From positions 186,001 through 250,000 of the forward strand of contig NZ_CP095732.1 in assembly GCF_020447305.1 (NCBI RefSeq): a stretch of 64,000 nt of DNA, read 5' to 3'. Shown here in pieces: positions 53,732 through 62,836 of the stretch (position 1 is its first letter; the number at the start of each line of letters is the position of its first letter). The notes beneath the pieces are model-generated. The model had not been told where the DNA came from. It searched no databases and was given only the letters and a program-made list of their open reading frames with translations. The position numbers were made by a program, and so were the translations under genes. Source of the stretch: Abyssibius alkaniclasticus (GTDB lineage: Bacteria; Pseudomonadota; Alphaproteobacteria; Rhodobacterales; Rhodobacteraceae).

Positions 53732-54433
53732 TTAACTGCTCCGGTCCAACTGGCGTGACAGGATCAGCGAAAACTCGTCGGCAAAGGCCTCTTGCTCGCT
53801 TGTCAGCTTGTCGGCATCGCCCGAAAGCTTGTTGTAGAAGATAACCGCCGGAATTGCGGCCAGCAGGCCCAAGGCGGTGGCCAAAAGCGCCTCGGCAATG
53901 CCGGGGGCCACAACCGCAAGGTTGGTGCTTTGGCTTTGCGCAATCTGCTCAAAGGCGCCCTTGATGCCCCAAACCGTGCCGAACAGCCCCACAAATGGCG
54001 CAATCGCACCCACGGTTGCCAGAAACGCCAGGCCGGCATTCAGCTCGTCGCCCGCACGGCCAAGGGCAACATTCATTGCCCGGTCAATCCGCGCCTGAGC
54101 GCCGGCAAAAAGCGCCCCATCGCTGCGATGGCTGCGCCGCCATTCCGACATGCCAGCAAAGAAAATCCGCTCCAGCGCCGAACGCGGCGAATTGCCCAGG
54201 CGCGTGTAAAGCTCGTCCAGCGGCTCGCCCGACCAGAACGCGTCTTCGAACATCAGCGCATCGCGGCGCGCGCGGCGGTAATTGATGAATTTCTGGATGA
54301 TGATCGACCACGACCAGAACGAGGCCAGCAGCAAGACGATCATCACAATCTTTACGGTCAAGGTGGCCCGCAAAAATAGGGCCATCAATGAAAAATCGAG
54401 CTGCGATGCAGCGTCAAGTACTTCGGTTCCCAT
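53732..54433 (-). CDS. tolQ: Tol-Pal system protein TolQ (MotA/ExbB family)
   Basis: Membrane protein of 233 aa with three spans. LSFLATVGAIAPFVGLFGTVWGI-type sequence (LAFLATVGAIAPFVGLFGTV) and LLATALGLLAAIPAVIFYN are the conserved ion-channel helices. The ATG at 54433 is chosen because GAGCAGG lies just upstream; the frame extends to 54469 without a ribosome site. It heads the tolQRAB-pal run, about 125 bases after ybgC. Confidence 0.96.
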   Translation of the reverse strand: MGTEVLDAASQLDFSLMALFLRATLTVKIVMIVLLLASFWSWSIIIQKFINYRRARRDALMFEDAFWSGEPLDELYTRLGNSPRSALERIFFAGMSEWRRSHRSDGALFAGAQARIDRAMNVALGRAGDELNAGLAFLATVGAIAPFVGLFGTVWGIKGAFEQIAQSQSTNLAVVAPGIAEALLATALGLLAAIPAVIFYNKLSGDADKLTSEQEAFADEFSLILSRQLDRSS

Positions 54434-54558
54434 AGGCCTGCTCTTTGTTAATCCGCGCTTGCGCGTCATTATCCCGCTTATGCTGCGAGTGTCGACAGTT
54501 TAGCGCAATTTAGTGCGCTTGTGCCTAAAAATCTTGAAACTGTCCAGATATCGGCCCG

Positions 54559-54960
54559 TCAGGGCGCCGGGGCGGCCAGCATCTGGCGGATATCCGCCGG
54601 AATGCGCAGCGCACGGTCATGCGGTCCAAGGCAAACGAGCCGCACTTCCGCCGTGAACAAAACCGTATCCCGGCGCAAAACCCGCTGTGCCATTTCAATC
54701 GTCGCGCCCTTGAGGGCGGTGATTTCGGTTTCCACAACCAGTTCATCATCAAACCGCGCGGGCAGCAAATAATCCGCCAGCACACGGCGCACGGCAAACA
54801 CAATCCCGGCTTCGGCCTTCAACCGCCCCTGATCAACCCCCAAAGCCCGCACAGCCTCACTCCGCCCACGTTCGATGAACTTGAGGTAATTGGCGTAGTA
54901 GACGATGCCCGCAAGGTCGGTATCTTCGTAATAGACGCGGAGGGGGTGGGTGTGGGTCAT
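54559..54960 (-). CDS. ybgC: Tol-Pal system-associated acyl-CoA thioesterase YbgC
   Basis: Hotdog-fold thioesterase of 133 aa. The active-site motif YYEDTDLAGIVYYANYLKF includes the catalytic Asp, and ERGRSEAVRALGVDQGRL follows. GGGGGGAAG lies about four bases before ATG 54960. It overlaps the end of ruvB region closely (one base gap) and leads into tolQ. Confidence 0.95.
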   Translation of the reverse strand: MTHTHPLRVYYEDTDLAGIVYYANYLKFIERGRSEAVRALGVDQGRLKAEAGIVFAVRRVLADYLLPARFDDELVVETEITALKGATIEMAQRVLRRDTVLFTAEVRLVCLGPHDRALRIPADIRQMLAAPAP

Positions 54961-54961
54961 G

Positions 54962-55990
54962 CTACTTCCCCCCAAACAAATCACCCGGCGCGGGTTTGGG
55001 CGCTGGCAGTCCCAGATGCGTCCAAGCCCTTGGCCCCAGCATCCGCCCGCGCGGGGTGCGTTGCAGCAGGCCCTGTTGCAGCAGGAAGGGTTCGATCACC
55101 TCTTCGATGGCGTCGCGCGCCTCGGACAGCGCGGCGGCGATGGTTTCGACCCCGACCGGGCCGCCGCCGTAATGTTCGGCCAGCAGGCGGAGGTAGCGGC
55201 GGTCGGCGCCGTCAAGGCCAAGGTCGTCGACGCCAAGCCGTGTCAGCGCCATATCGGCGATTTCCCGCGTTACCTTGCCATTACCTTCGACAATCGCGAA
55301 ATCGACCACGCGGCGCAGCAGGCGGCCGGCAATACGCGGGGTGCCGCGCGCGCGGCGGGCAATTTCCAGCGCGCCATCGGGGGTGGCATCGGCCTTCAGC
55401 AGCCGTGCGCCGCGTTCGACAATCAGCACCAGTTCCTCGACCGTGTAAAACTCCAGCCGCGTGGGAATGCCGAACCGGTCGCGCAGGGGCGTGGTCAGCA
55501 AACCAAGCCGCGTTGTGGCCCCGACCAGCGTGAACGGCGGCAGGTCGATGCGCACGGTGCGCGCCGCCGGGCCTTCGCCGATCACCAGATCAAGCGCGAA
55601 ATCTTCCAGCGCGGGGTAAAGCACCTCCTCAACTGCCGGGTTCAGGCGGTGGATCTCGTCGATGAACAGCACATCGCACTCATCCAAATTGGTGAGGATG
55701 GCCGCAAGGTCGCCCGCCTTGGCCAGAACGGGGCCGGAGGTCATGCGGAAATTCACCCCAAGCTCGCGCGCGACGATCTGCGCCAAGGTGGTTTTGCCAA
55801 GCCCGGGCGGGCCGTAGAACAGCGTATGGTCCATTGCCTGGGCGCGCTGCCTGGCCGATTGGATGAAGACCGACAGGTTGGCACGGGCCGCCTTCTGGCC
55901 GACGAATTCGTCCAGGGATGTCGGGCGTAACGCGCGGTCGGCATCGGCGGGGCGGGCTTCGGGGCGCAAATCGGGGTCGGGCTCGCTCAT
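54962..55990 (-). CDS. ruvB: Holliday junction branch migration DNA helicase RuvB
   Basis: AAA+ motor of 342 aa. Walker A is GPPGLGKTT (Gly60-Thr68), Walker B is [20 protein letters not shown], and sensor 1 is [11 protein letters not shown]. The C-terminal winged helix ends the protein ([14 protein letters not shown]). It overlaps ruvA by four bases. Confidence 0.98.
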   Translation of the reverse strand: MSEPDPDLRPEARPADADRALRPTSLDEFVGQKAARANLSVFIQSARQRAQAMDHTLFYGPPGLGKTTLAQIVARELGVNFRMTSGPVLAKAGDLAAILTNLDECDVLFIDEIHRLNPAVEEVLYPALEDFALDLVIGEGPAARTVRIDLPPFTLVGATTRLGLLTTPLRDRFGIPTRLEFYTVEELVLIVERGARLLKADATPDGALEIARRARGTPRIAGRLLRRVVDFAIVEGNGKVTREIADMALTRLGVDDLGLDGADRRYLRLLAEHYGGGPVGVETIAAALSEARDAIEEVIEPFLLQQGLLQRTPRGRMLGPRAWTHLGLPAPKPAPGDLFGGK

Positions 55991-56685
55991 GAATTCACCT
56001 GCGGGGCGAGCAGGCGCAGCGCGGCGCGGATAAGGTCTGCGCTGCCGGTCACATCGCCACCCGCAGCTTGCGCAACTGCGGCCGCCGCCTCGCCCGGTGC
56101 ATAGCCAAGGTTGACAAGGGCCGAAAGCGCATCGGCCTGATCATTGGCACCCTCGGCCGCATCTGGCGCAAGGCCGGACATCGGCGGCGCTGGCGCCGCC
56201 GCCTGCGCCGAAAGCGGCGCAGGGTCGGCGGGCGCGCCCGCCGACATGGCCGGCCGGGACCCTGCCGCACCCATTGCCATAATCGCGGGCGCCTTGGTTT
56301 TCAGCTCCAGCACCACGCGTTGCGCAATTTTCGGGCCGATCCCGGGCGCCGCCTTGATCGCGGCCTGATCACCCAAAGCAATCGCGCGGCCCACGCCTTC
56401 CGGCCCCAATGTGCCAAGAATGGCCAAGCCCGCCTTGGCGCCCACGCCCTGCACGGTGGTCAACAACCGGTGCCATTCACGCTCGACCAATGTCGGGAAG
56501 CCGAAAAGCTGCAGCAGATCCTCGCGCACCAGCAATTCGGTATAAAGCGCGACCATGCCGCCGGGCTTGGGCATCATCGCCAAGGTCCGCTCGGAACAAT
56601 AGACAAGGTAGCCAACCCCGCCGGTATCAACCAGCACATGATCGGCCCCCTGATAGTCCAGCCTGCCTGTGATCTTGCCGATCAT
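55987..56685 (-). CDS. ruvA: Holliday junction branch migration protein RuvA
   Basis: DNA-binding subunit of 232 aa, slightly longer than usual because of an Ala/Pro-rich linker ([20 protein letters not shown]) between the HhH core ([32 protein letters not shown]) and the C-terminal RuvB-contact domain ([20 protein letters not shown]). ATG 56685 ([12 protein letters not shown]) is the standard N-terminus. It overlaps ruvC by four bases. Confidence 0.97.
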   Translation of the reverse strand: MIGKITGRLDYQGADHVLVDTGGVGYLVYCSERTLAMMPKPGGMVALYTELLVREDLLQLFGFPTLVEREWHRLLTTVQGVGAKAGLAILGTLGPEGVGRAIALGDQAAIKAAPGIGPKIAQRVVLELKTKAPAIMAMGAAGSRPAMSAGAPADPAPLSAQAAAPAPPMSGLAPDAAEGANDQADALSALVNLGYAPGEAAAAVAQAAGGDVTGSADLIRAALRLLAPQVNS

Positions 56686-57200
56686 GCCGCACCCCTCCCG
56701 CCTGCCTTGCTCAGCGCCGCATCGAGCCGCCCGCCAAAGCGGGCATGATGCGCGTGGCACAAAGCAATGGCCAGCGCATCGGCGGCATCGGCATTCACAA
56801 TGTCAATATTGGGCAATTGCAGCCGCACCATATGTTCCACCTGCGCCTTTTGCGCATGGCCCACGCCAACAACGACCTTCTTGACGGCATTCGGCGCATA
56901 TTCCGCCACCTCCATCCCCGCCAAAGCGGGCACGAGCAGCGCAATCGCCCGCGCCTGCCCCAGTTTCAGCGTCCCGGCCGCATCCTTGTTCACAAAGGTC
57001 AGTTCAACCGCCGCATGGGTGGGGGTATGGGCGGCAAACACCGCCTGCAATTGCTCGAAGAGTTGCAATAAACGCGGGGCAAGCGGGCCCGCATCTGATT
57101 CGCATAAACCGTTTGCGACATGCGAAATGCGGTTGCCACTTATATCGACAACCCCCCAGCCGGTGCGCCGCAACCCCGGATCAATGCCAATTACCCGCAT
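56682..57200 (-). CDS. ruvC: Holliday junction resolvase RuvC
   Basis: Endonuclease of 172 aa. [19 protein letters not shown] holds the first catalytic Asp, [14 protein letters not shown] the Glu, and [17 protein letters not shown] the last aspartates. It heads the ruvCAB-tol run; its promoter must lie in the 57201-57461 gap. Confidence 0.97.
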   Translation of the reverse strand: MRVIGIDPGLRRTGWGVVDISGNRISHVANGLCESDAGPLAPRLLQLFEQLQAVFAAHTPTHAAVELTFVNKDAAGTLKLGQARAIALLVPALAGMEVAEYAPNAVKKVVVGVGHAQKAQVEHMVRLQLPNIDIVNADAADALAIALCHAHHARFGGRLDAALSKAGGRGAA

Positions 57201-57461
57201 ATGCCTCTGCTTTTTTTACTTTTATTCGCTTCAACCCGACTAGCACGAAACAAGAACATTAGCCAGAAATAAACACCTTCATCCTGTGATCGACACTCGC
57301 CCCTCCATTCGCGACATTTCGGGGGCGAGCTATGCAATGCCTGCATTACGGGACTGTCAAAATGACAATTGTGCAGGCGCACAATCCCCCCTAGATGGGG
57401 CGCATCCGCTGCACAGTCAGGGATCTCGATTTCCGAGGCTCTCTTCATAAGGATTACCAAA
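57201..57461. promoter_or_regulatory. Divergent gap upstream of ruvC and the DUF1127 gene, with stable hairpins
   Basis: Two hairpins face the DUF1127 gene: CTCGCCCC (57296-57303) with GGGGCGAG (57322-57329), and ATTGTGC (57368-57374) with GCACAAT (57379-57385) around a four-base loop. A small palindrome TGTCA-AAA-TGACA precedes the second. The stretch nearest ruvC is T-rich and probably holds its promoter. Confidence 0.45.
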
Positions 57462-57686
57462 ATGGCCGTGTTTGAAACAACCAAAGCTGCACCGATCAGC
57501 TCCATCGCTACCTTCCGCATCGTGTCGATCATCGACAATGCAATCATGTCGCTGCGCAACTGGTTCACCGCTCGCGCAACCAGCAAGGCACTTGCCAATC
57601 TGAGCGACGCGCAGCTGCGTGACATCGGCCTTGATCGTGGCACGATCAACGACGTTTCGCGCCGTCTGGCATCTGGCCGCAACTAA
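57462..57686 (+). CDS. DUF1127 (YjiS-like) small protein
   Basis: Protein of 74 aa whose C-terminal half (LSDAQLRDIGLDRGTINDVS) is the DUF1127 motif. AAGGA sits about eight bases before ATG 57462. Relatives in Alphaproteobacteria affect small-RNA turnover and stress responses; in Rhodobacter sphaeroides one such gene (ccaF1) is followed by the CcsR sRNA repeats. No CCUCCUCC-type repeats follow here. A strong terminator follows after about 30 bases, so it is monocistronic. Confidence 0.85.
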   Translation: MAVFETTKAAPISSIATFRIVSIIDNAIMSLRNWFTARATSKALANLSDAQLRDIGLDRGTINDVSRRLASGRN

Positions 57687-57715
57687 GCCCGGACGCAAAA
57701 CATGCAAAATGACTA

Positions 57716-57741
57716 AAAAGCCGCCCCGAGGGCGGCTTTTG
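57716..57741 (+). terminator. Rho-independent terminator of the DUF1127 gene
   Basis: AAAAGCCGCCC and GGGCGGCTTTT form an eleven-base stem with a CGA loop, with T residues at the 3' side. Confidence 0.88.
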
Positions 57742-57780
57742 TGATTCTGGCGTTTGTGATTCCGGCGTTTGTGATTCCGG
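57738..57780. repeat. 15-bp tandem repeat
   Basis: Three near-identical copies of TTTGTGATTCCGGCG (the first has one difference, the last is partial) directly after the terminator and before the prmA stop. Confidence 0.85.
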
Positions 57781-57798
57781 GGGCCGGTGTTCCCGCCC

Positions 57799-58659
57799 CT
57801 AGCGGCGCAACACCAGCGTGGTCCATTCGCCGATTTCTCGCCGCTGCTGGCGCAAAAAGCCAAATCCTTCATAAACCTTTTCCACCCCCGTGGCCTGCCG
57901 GTTCAATATCCCCGACAGGACCAGCATGGAACCCGGTGCCGTATGCGCGGCCATATCCGGTGCCATTTTGCGCAGGGGCATGGCCAGGATATTGGCGAAG
58001 ATCAGATCGAACGGCGCCCGGGCGCGGATGATGGGCGCGCGAAAGCCAACCGCCGTTACCGTGGCAATGCGCCCGGCCAACCCGTTGGCGATGATATTGG
58101 CGCGCGCGGTATCGGTGGCCACCTGGTCAATATCGCTGGCCAGCACCGCAGCCGGATAGGCCCGCGCCGCCGCCATTGCCAGAACGCCGGTGCCGCTGCC
58201 GATATCGGCCACATTGCGCGCCACAAAGCCTTTGCGCAGCAGATCATCCAGCGCCATCAGACAGCCTTGTGTTGTGCCATGATGGCCGGTGCCAAAGGCC
58301 ATTGCCGCCTCGATCTCCAGCCCGATCAGATGCTTTGGAACCGTGTCGCGGTCATGGCTGCCGAACACCACAAAGCGGCCCGCGTAAACCGGCGTAAGCT
58401 CGCGGCGCACCTGGGCGACCCAGTCGCGGTCCTCCACCCGGCTGATGACAAAGGGCTTTGCCCCATGCGCAGCCGCCAAAAGATCCAGCGCCACATCATC
58501 GGGTTTTTCGGTGAAGTAAACGCCAACTTCCCAAAAGCCGCGCCCGTCTTCGATTTCGAAAATTCCGGCGGCAACAGGGTCGAGCCGTTCCGAGGCATCG
58601 GCAAGCGCCTGTGCGAAGGCTTCCCCCTTCAGGGTTGTCAAAGCGGTCCAGGTGGCCAT
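57799..58659 (-). CDS. prmA: Ribosomal protein L11 methyltransferase
   Basis: Methyltransferase of 286 aa. The SAM-binding motif is VADIGSGTGVLAMAAARAYP, and LIFANILAMPLRKMAPDM is the NxL-type active-site block. FGTGHHGTTQGCLMAL is the PrmA signature. It trimethylates ribosomal protein L11. A 49-base gap separates it from the MFS gene upstream on the same strand. Confidence 0.94.
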   Translation of the reverse strand: MATWTALTTLKGEAFAQALADASERLDPVAAGIFEIEDGRGFWEVGVYFTEKPDDVALDLLAAAHGAKPFVISRVEDRDWVAQVRRELTPVYAGRFVVFGSHDRDTVPKHLIGLEIEAAMAFGTGHHGTTQGCLMALDDLLRKGFVARNVADIGSGTGVLAMAAARAYPAAVLASDIDQVATDTARANIIANGLAGRIATVTAVGFRAPIIRARAPFDLIFANILAMPLRKMAPDMAAHTAPGSMLVLSGILNRQATGVEKVYEGFGFLRQQRREIGEWTTLVLRR

Positions 58660-58708
58660 TGGGTCTCCTTTTGCTATACGGGCAGCCGTTTGTGCAAGGC
58701 TGGCCAGA

Positions 58709-59917
58709 TCAGGCGGCGCGGCGTGCGAATATGGTTTCGCGCCCGGGTTCGGGATGGCGCGGGATGAGCATCGCCAGCCCCAGTGAGCAGGCCGCCATCA
58801 TCGCAGCCAGGCCAAACACGCCGCCCGGTGTGGCCAGCCACAGATAGCCCAGCACGGCTGGCAGAAACACGGCCGCGATATGATTGATCGTAAAGGCCGC
58901 CGCGGCTGTCGGGCGTATATCGGCGGGGTCGGCGATTTTTTGGAAATAGGTCTTCTGCGCGAAGGCGAGGGCAAAGAACAGATGGTCCAGCACATAGAGC
59001 GCGGCCGCCAGCCACAGGCCCCAGTTGAAGTAGTAGATGCCGGCATAGGCCAGAAACACGAAGGTCAGCCCGCTATATTCGAACATCAGGGCGCGCCGCT
59101 CGCCCCAATGGGCCACGGCGCGGCCCATAAGCGGCGCCACCAGCATGTTGACAAGGTAGTTGATCAGAAACAGGGCGGCAATTTCATGCACGCGAAAGCC
59201 GAAGCGTTCCACCATCATGAAACCGGCAAAAACCACGAATATCTGCCGCCGCGCGCCCGCCATGAACTGCATCAGATAGTAAAGCCAGTAGCGGCGGCGC
59301 AGCACGATGCGGGTGTTTTGTATGGTTTTTCCCTGATATTGCGGAAAGGCGATGAAGGCAAAAATTGCCAGCGCGACCGTTGCACCGCCCGCCAGCATGT
59401 AAACGAAGTTATATGACAGGCCAAACAGGCTCCAGCCGACCACCAGCGCGCCATAGGCAAACAGCGCCGCACCCGAGCCGACCGCAACCATCCAGCTTAT
59501 CAGCTGCGGTGCGCGCGCCTTGTCGATCCACTGCAATTGCAGCGACTGGTTGATGGTTTCAAAATAGTGAAACCCGATCGAGCCGATAAGCGTGGTCGCC
59601 AGCAAGCCGCCAAAACTGGGAAACTGCGCGGTCAGCGCCACGGCAACACCCAATGTGGCCAGCATGACCAGCCCCAACACCTGCTCGCGCATCAGCACCA
59701 GAAGCGCGACAACCCCGACCGCCAGAAAGCCCGGAATTTCACGCACGGTTTGCAGCCAGCCGATTTCGACGCCTGTAAACTGCGCACGCTCGATGACAAA
59801 ATTGTTCAGCAGCGCATTCCATGTGGCAAATGCCAGCGGTTGTGCCGCGGCCATCAGAATGAGCAGCGCAACAGGGCGGCGCCAGAAGGCCTGGCCCGCA
59901 CCGTCCTCCACCGACAT
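58709..59917 (-). CDS. MFS transporter
   Basis: Membrane protein of about 402 aa with twelve spans. It is probably a major facilitator: the first span follows FWRRPVALLILMAAAQPLAF, and blocks such as APLMGRAVAHWGERRALMFE (loop 8-9-like) fit. Substrate unknown. Start is uncertain: an ATG at 59917 gives MSVEDGAGQAFWRRP just before the first span; ATG 59941 and GTG 59992 extend it, without clear ribosome sites. The gene is followed by prmA on the same strand. Confidence 0.82.
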   Translation of the reverse strand: MSVEDGAGQAFWRRPVALLILMAAAQPLAFATWNALLNNFVIERAQFTGVEIGWLQTVREIPGFLAVGVVALLVLMREQVLGLVMLATLGVAVALTAQFPSFGGLLATTLIGSIGFHYFETINQSLQLQWIDKARAPQLISWMVAVGSGAALFAYGALVVGWSLFGLSYNFVYMLAGGATVALAIFAFIAFPQYQGKTIQNTRIVLRRRYWLYYLMQFMAGARRQIFVVFAGFMMVERFGFRVHEIAALFLINYLVNMLVAPLMGRAVAHWGERRALMFEYSGLTFVFLAYAGIYYFNWGLWLAAALYVLDHLFFALAFAQKTYFQKIADPADIRPTAAAAFTINHIAAVFLPAVLGYLWLATPGGVFGLAAMMAACSLGLAMLIPRHPEPGRETIFARRAA

Positions 59918-60110
59918 TCTGGTGCGTCCAGCAAACTGCATGGCAAGCCGATACCGCGTTTCTTGCGGCTCTGCCAGCAGATTATTCAGCACTATTTTGT
60001 GTGATTACATGAACAAGACAAAACCTTGCGTTTTATAAATGTATCCACATAAATTCTTTGGAAGGGTGCAAGGCGCGCGACCGCGCCGCGCGGCCGCCGA
60101 ACACGGCCGC

Positions 60111-60142
60111 AACCACGCCGCACCCACGCCGCACCCACAACG
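60111..60142. repeat. 11-bp tandem repeat (CACCCACGCCG-type)
   Basis: About three imperfect copies of an eleven-base unit, ending one base before the rpsD terminator stem. Confidence 0.75.
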
Positions 60143-60143
60143 A

Positions 60144-60171
60144 AAAAGGGCCACATTTCTGCGGCCCTTTT
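60144..60171 (-). terminator. Rho-independent terminator of rpsD
   Basis: AAAAGGGCC and GGCCCTTTT form a nine-base stem, with further T residues beyond it on the minus strand. It lies about 22 bases past the rpsD stop. Confidence 0.85.
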
Positions 60172-60193
60172 GCGTAGCTCCGGCGGTGCCGGC

Positions 60194-60814
60194 TTAGTTT
60201 TTCGCGTAAAATTCGACCACGAGGTTCGGTTCCATAACCACCGGATAGGGCACATCCGAAAGCGTCGGGGTGCGCACGAAGGTTACAACCAGTTTGCTGT
60301 GGTCGCAGTTCAGATATTCCGGCGTGTCACGCTCGGCCGAGGCCACGGCTTCCAGCACCAGTGCCATCTGCTTGGAGCGCTCGCGCACTTCGATCACGTC
60401 GCCCTCGTTCACACGATAGGACGGGATGTTTACTTTCTTGCCATTCACGGTCACATGGCCGTGGTTCACAAACTGGCGGGCCGCAAACACGGTCGGCACA
60501 AGTTTGGAGCGGTAGACAACCGCATCGAGGCGGCGTTCCAGCAGGCCGATCAGGTTTTCGCCGGTATCACCCTTGATACGCTCGGCTTCCCCATAGATGC
60601 GGCGGAACTGTTTTTCGGTCAGGTCACCATAGTAACCCTTCAGCTTCTGCTTGGCGCGCAGCTGGGTGCCAAAGTCAGAAAGTTTGTTCTTGCGGCGCTG
60701 GCCGTGCTGGCCGGGGCCATATTCGCGGCGGTTGACGGGCGATTTGGGGCGGCCCCAAATGTTTTCGCCCATGCGGCGGTCAATTTTATACTTGGCAGAC
60801 GTGCGTTTGGTCAC
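60194..60814 (-). CDS. rpsD: 30S ribosomal protein S4
   Basis: Ribosomal protein of 206 aa with an S4 RNA-binding domain ([40 protein letters not shown]). GTG at 60814 is the start, with AAAGGATCC about seven bases before it. As elsewhere in Alphaproteobacteria it stands alone as a single gene. The N-terminus lacks the zinc-binding cysteine cluster of some S4 proteins ([20 protein letters not shown]). Confidence 0.97.
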   Translation of the reverse strand: MTKRTSAKYKIDRRMGENIWGRPKSPVNRREYGPGQHGQRRKNKLSDFGTQLRAKQKLKGYYGDLTEKQFRRIYGEAERIKGDTGENLIGLLERRLDAVVYRSKLVPTVFAARQFVNHGHVTVNGKKVNIPSYRVNEGDVIEVRERSKQMALVLEAVASAERDTPEYLNCDHSKLVVTFVRTPTLSDVPYPVVMEPNLVVEFYAKN

Positions 60815-60884
60815 GGCTGGATCCTTTCATTGTCTGAAAGGTGCTTTCCTTTCCCCGAAGGGCGACAGGCACTCCCTTGCGGGA
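60815..60884 (-). promoter_or_regulatory. rpsD 5' leader with two tetraloop hairpins
   Basis: On the minus strand TCCC-GCAA-GGGA (60873-60884) and CCC-TTCG-GGG (60853-60862) are short stems capped by GNRA and UUCG tetraloops, lying between about 40 and 70 bases before the rpsD start. They could be part of a feedback leader. Confidence 0.4.
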
Positions 60885-61070
60885 ACCACAAACACCAATA
60901 CCGGCCCCCATTGGCCGGATGCGCGGGTTATAGGCATCTGCGCGGCAGAGTCAACAGCCCGCCACCGCCAAACCGCGCGGCACGGCACGCGCCTTGAATC
61001 GGGCGGCAATTCCGGCATAGTTGCATCTTTGTCGGGCGCGGGTGTCAGGCGCGGGGCAATCAGGGGATTT

Positions 61071-61775
61071 ATGCGAATCTGTTTTGTCAGCAACAGCCAT
61101 GCAGGCGCAATAAAGCGCGCAATCGATGCCGATCGCACCATCGCCCGGGGGCACCGGATTGCATTCTTTGCATCTGCCGCCGGAAATTCTGCAAAATACA
61201 CGTTCATCGACAATGTCATATCCACGCCCGACCCGGATTCCATCCGCTATGCCACGGGCGGCGCCTTCACCCAGATCGCCCCGGGCGATTTTGATGCGCT
61301 GGTGTTTTATGGCATCCAGCTTGGCTTTGGGCGCTGGATTTTCCCCGGCAAGGGCGCCGACCACAGCCTTGCAAACTGCTCGTCGGCTTTTCGGGGCGAG
61401 TTGATCAACGAAAGGCTGTCGGACTCGCTGGCCATGCAATTTGCCTTTCAGGTGTGCAGCAGCGATGCCTGGAACGCGCAGGTCATCGTGGCCCCGACGC
61501 CGGTGCAGGCGCCACCCGAAACCCCGCGCAGCGCGCCATTCTCGATAGAGGTGCTGAACACCGCCGCCACCCGTCTTTGCGCGGGCTTTGGCGCCACATT
61601 CGTGCCCCAGCCCCCCGAAACGCTGGACGAGGCGGGCTTCACCCGGGCGCATTTCGCTCAGAATTCGCTAAGGTTCCGCCCCGATGCAGCGCCCCATCCC
61701 GAAGATGAGCGCAACCATATGAATGCCGCCTTTGGGGCGCTCATGCTGCGTGACATTCTCGCCGCACTTCGCTAG
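61071..61775 (+). CDS. SGNH-like hypothetical protein
   Basis: Protein of 234 aa. It opens MRICFVSNSHAGAIKRAID, where SNSHAG resembles SGNH block I with the nucleophilic Ser, and ends with PHPEDERNHMNAAFGALMLR, resembling the Asp-x-x-His block V. No signal peptide. Related proteins appear next to surface polysaccharide genes in Rhodobacterales, but no such genes are adjacent here. The family is unnamed to me. The frame is open upstream, but the ATG at 61071 is preferred because SNSHAG should be near the N-terminus. Confidence 0.7.
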   Translation: MRICFVSNSHAGAIKRAIDADRTIARGHRIAFFASAAGNSAKYTFIDNVISTPDPDSIRYATGGAFTQIAPGDFDALVFYGIQLGFGRWIFPGKGADHSLANCSSAFRGELINERLSDSLAMQFAFQVCSSDAWNAQVIVAPTPVQAPPETPRSAPFSIEVLNTAATRLCAGFGATFVPQPPETLDEAGFTRAHFAQNSLRFRPDAAPHPEDERNHMNAAFGALMLRDILAALR

Positions 61776-61784
61776 CAGGGCGCC

Positions 61785-62558
61785 ATGCTGTCCTATCAAC
61801 ACGCCTTTCATGCCGGAAACCCCGCCGATCTGCACAAGCATTTCGTGCTGGCCGGGCTATTGTCGCAGCTTACGCGTAAACCCCGCCCGATTTCCTATAT
61901 GGAAACCCATGCCGGGCGCGGGCTCTATGACCTGTCCGCACCCGAGGCGCAAAAAACCGGCGAGGCGGCGCTTGGCATTGCCCGCGTCACCCTGCCCGAT
62001 GGCCCCTATGCGCAGGCGCTGGCCACCACGCGCGCGCAGCATGGCGAAAACACCTATCCCGGCTCGCCGCTCATCGCCCAGACCCTGCTGCGCGACGCCG
62101 ACCAGTTGCATTTGATGGAGCTTCATCCCGCCGAACACGCCGCGCTGCGGCGCAACCTCATGGGTGCGAACACCCATATCCACCACCGCTCCGGCCCCGA
62201 AGGCGTGCTGGCGCTTTCCCCCCCGAAACCGCGGCGCGGGCTGGTGCTGGTCGATCCCTCCTACGAGGTGAAAACCGAATATGAAAGCACGGCGGCCTTC
62301 GCCCGCGCGCTGGTGGCCAAATGGCCCGAGGCGCTGGTGCTGATCTGGTATCCGCTTTTGCCCGACAACCGCCACCAGCCGCTGATCAAAGGCACACAAA
62401 TGCTCCGCCCGCTGCGCCACGAGGTGGCGTTTGACCAGAAAGACGGCCGCGGCATGATGGGCTCCGGCCTGCTCCTGCTCAACCCGCCCCACGGGATAGG
62501 GCAGGTGTTTGATGCGGTGGTGCCGGCCTGCACGGGGGTGTTGCGTAGCGCTGCTTAG
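61785..62558 (+). CDS. rlmJ: 23S rRNA (adenine(2030)-N6)-methyltransferase RlmJ
   Basis: Methyltransferase of 257 aa. MLSYQHAFHAGNPADLHKHF is the conserved opening, and LVLVDPSYEVKTEYE contains the DPxY catalytic motif (here DPSY). YMETHAGRGLYDLSA is the SAM site. It starts nine bases after the SGNH-like gene, so the two may be co-transcribed. Confidence 0.94.
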   Translation: MLSYQHAFHAGNPADLHKHFVLAGLLSQLTRKPRPISYMETHAGRGLYDLSAPEAQKTGEAALGIARVTLPDGPYAQALATTRAQHGENTYPGSPLIAQTLLRDADQLHLMELHPAEHAALRRNLMGANTHIHHRSGPEGVLALSPPKPRRGLVLVDPSYEVKTEYESTAAFARALVAKWPEALVLIWYPLLPDNRHQPLIKGTQMLRPLRHEVAFDQKDGRGMMGSGLLLLNPPHGIGQVFDAVVPACTGVLRSAA

Positions 62559-62567
62559 CTGCCGGTC

Positions 62568-62702
62568 CTACTTTTTCCCTTTGGGTTTTTCCTGCGTCAC
62601 AATCGGTTTGTTTGCGCCGGAATTGGACACATAAGGCGTTTTGGCCACGTCCTTTTTCGGTTTCTTGGCTTCCTTGTTGCTGCGTGATTGTCCCTTGGAC
62701 AT
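62568..62702 (-). CDS. Small lysine-rich basic protein (44 aa)
   Basis: A 44-residue frame starts MSKGQSRSNKEAKKPKKD and ends TQEKPKGKK, with eleven or more lysines. AAGGG lies about nine bases before its ATG at 62702. It resembles short basic hypotheticals I recall from Alphaproteobacteria. It lies convergent to rlmJ and about 130 bases past the end of the ribonucleotide reductase gene on the same strand. Possible roles as a nucleic-acid-binding protein are guesswork. Confidence 0.65.
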   Translation of the reverse strand: MSKGQSRSNKEAKKPKKDVAKTPYVSNSGANKPIVTQEKPKGKK

Positions 62703-62836
62703 GGTGGCACCCTTTGCACAAAACCCGGCGACGATGACATCCACCGCCCGCCCCGGGCCGAAGCACCAGCTTGCGCCTCGGCGCGGGGAAGGTCAATTGT
62801 GTGGCAAAGTGATCGGCCAGGAAGCGCGCACCGCCC

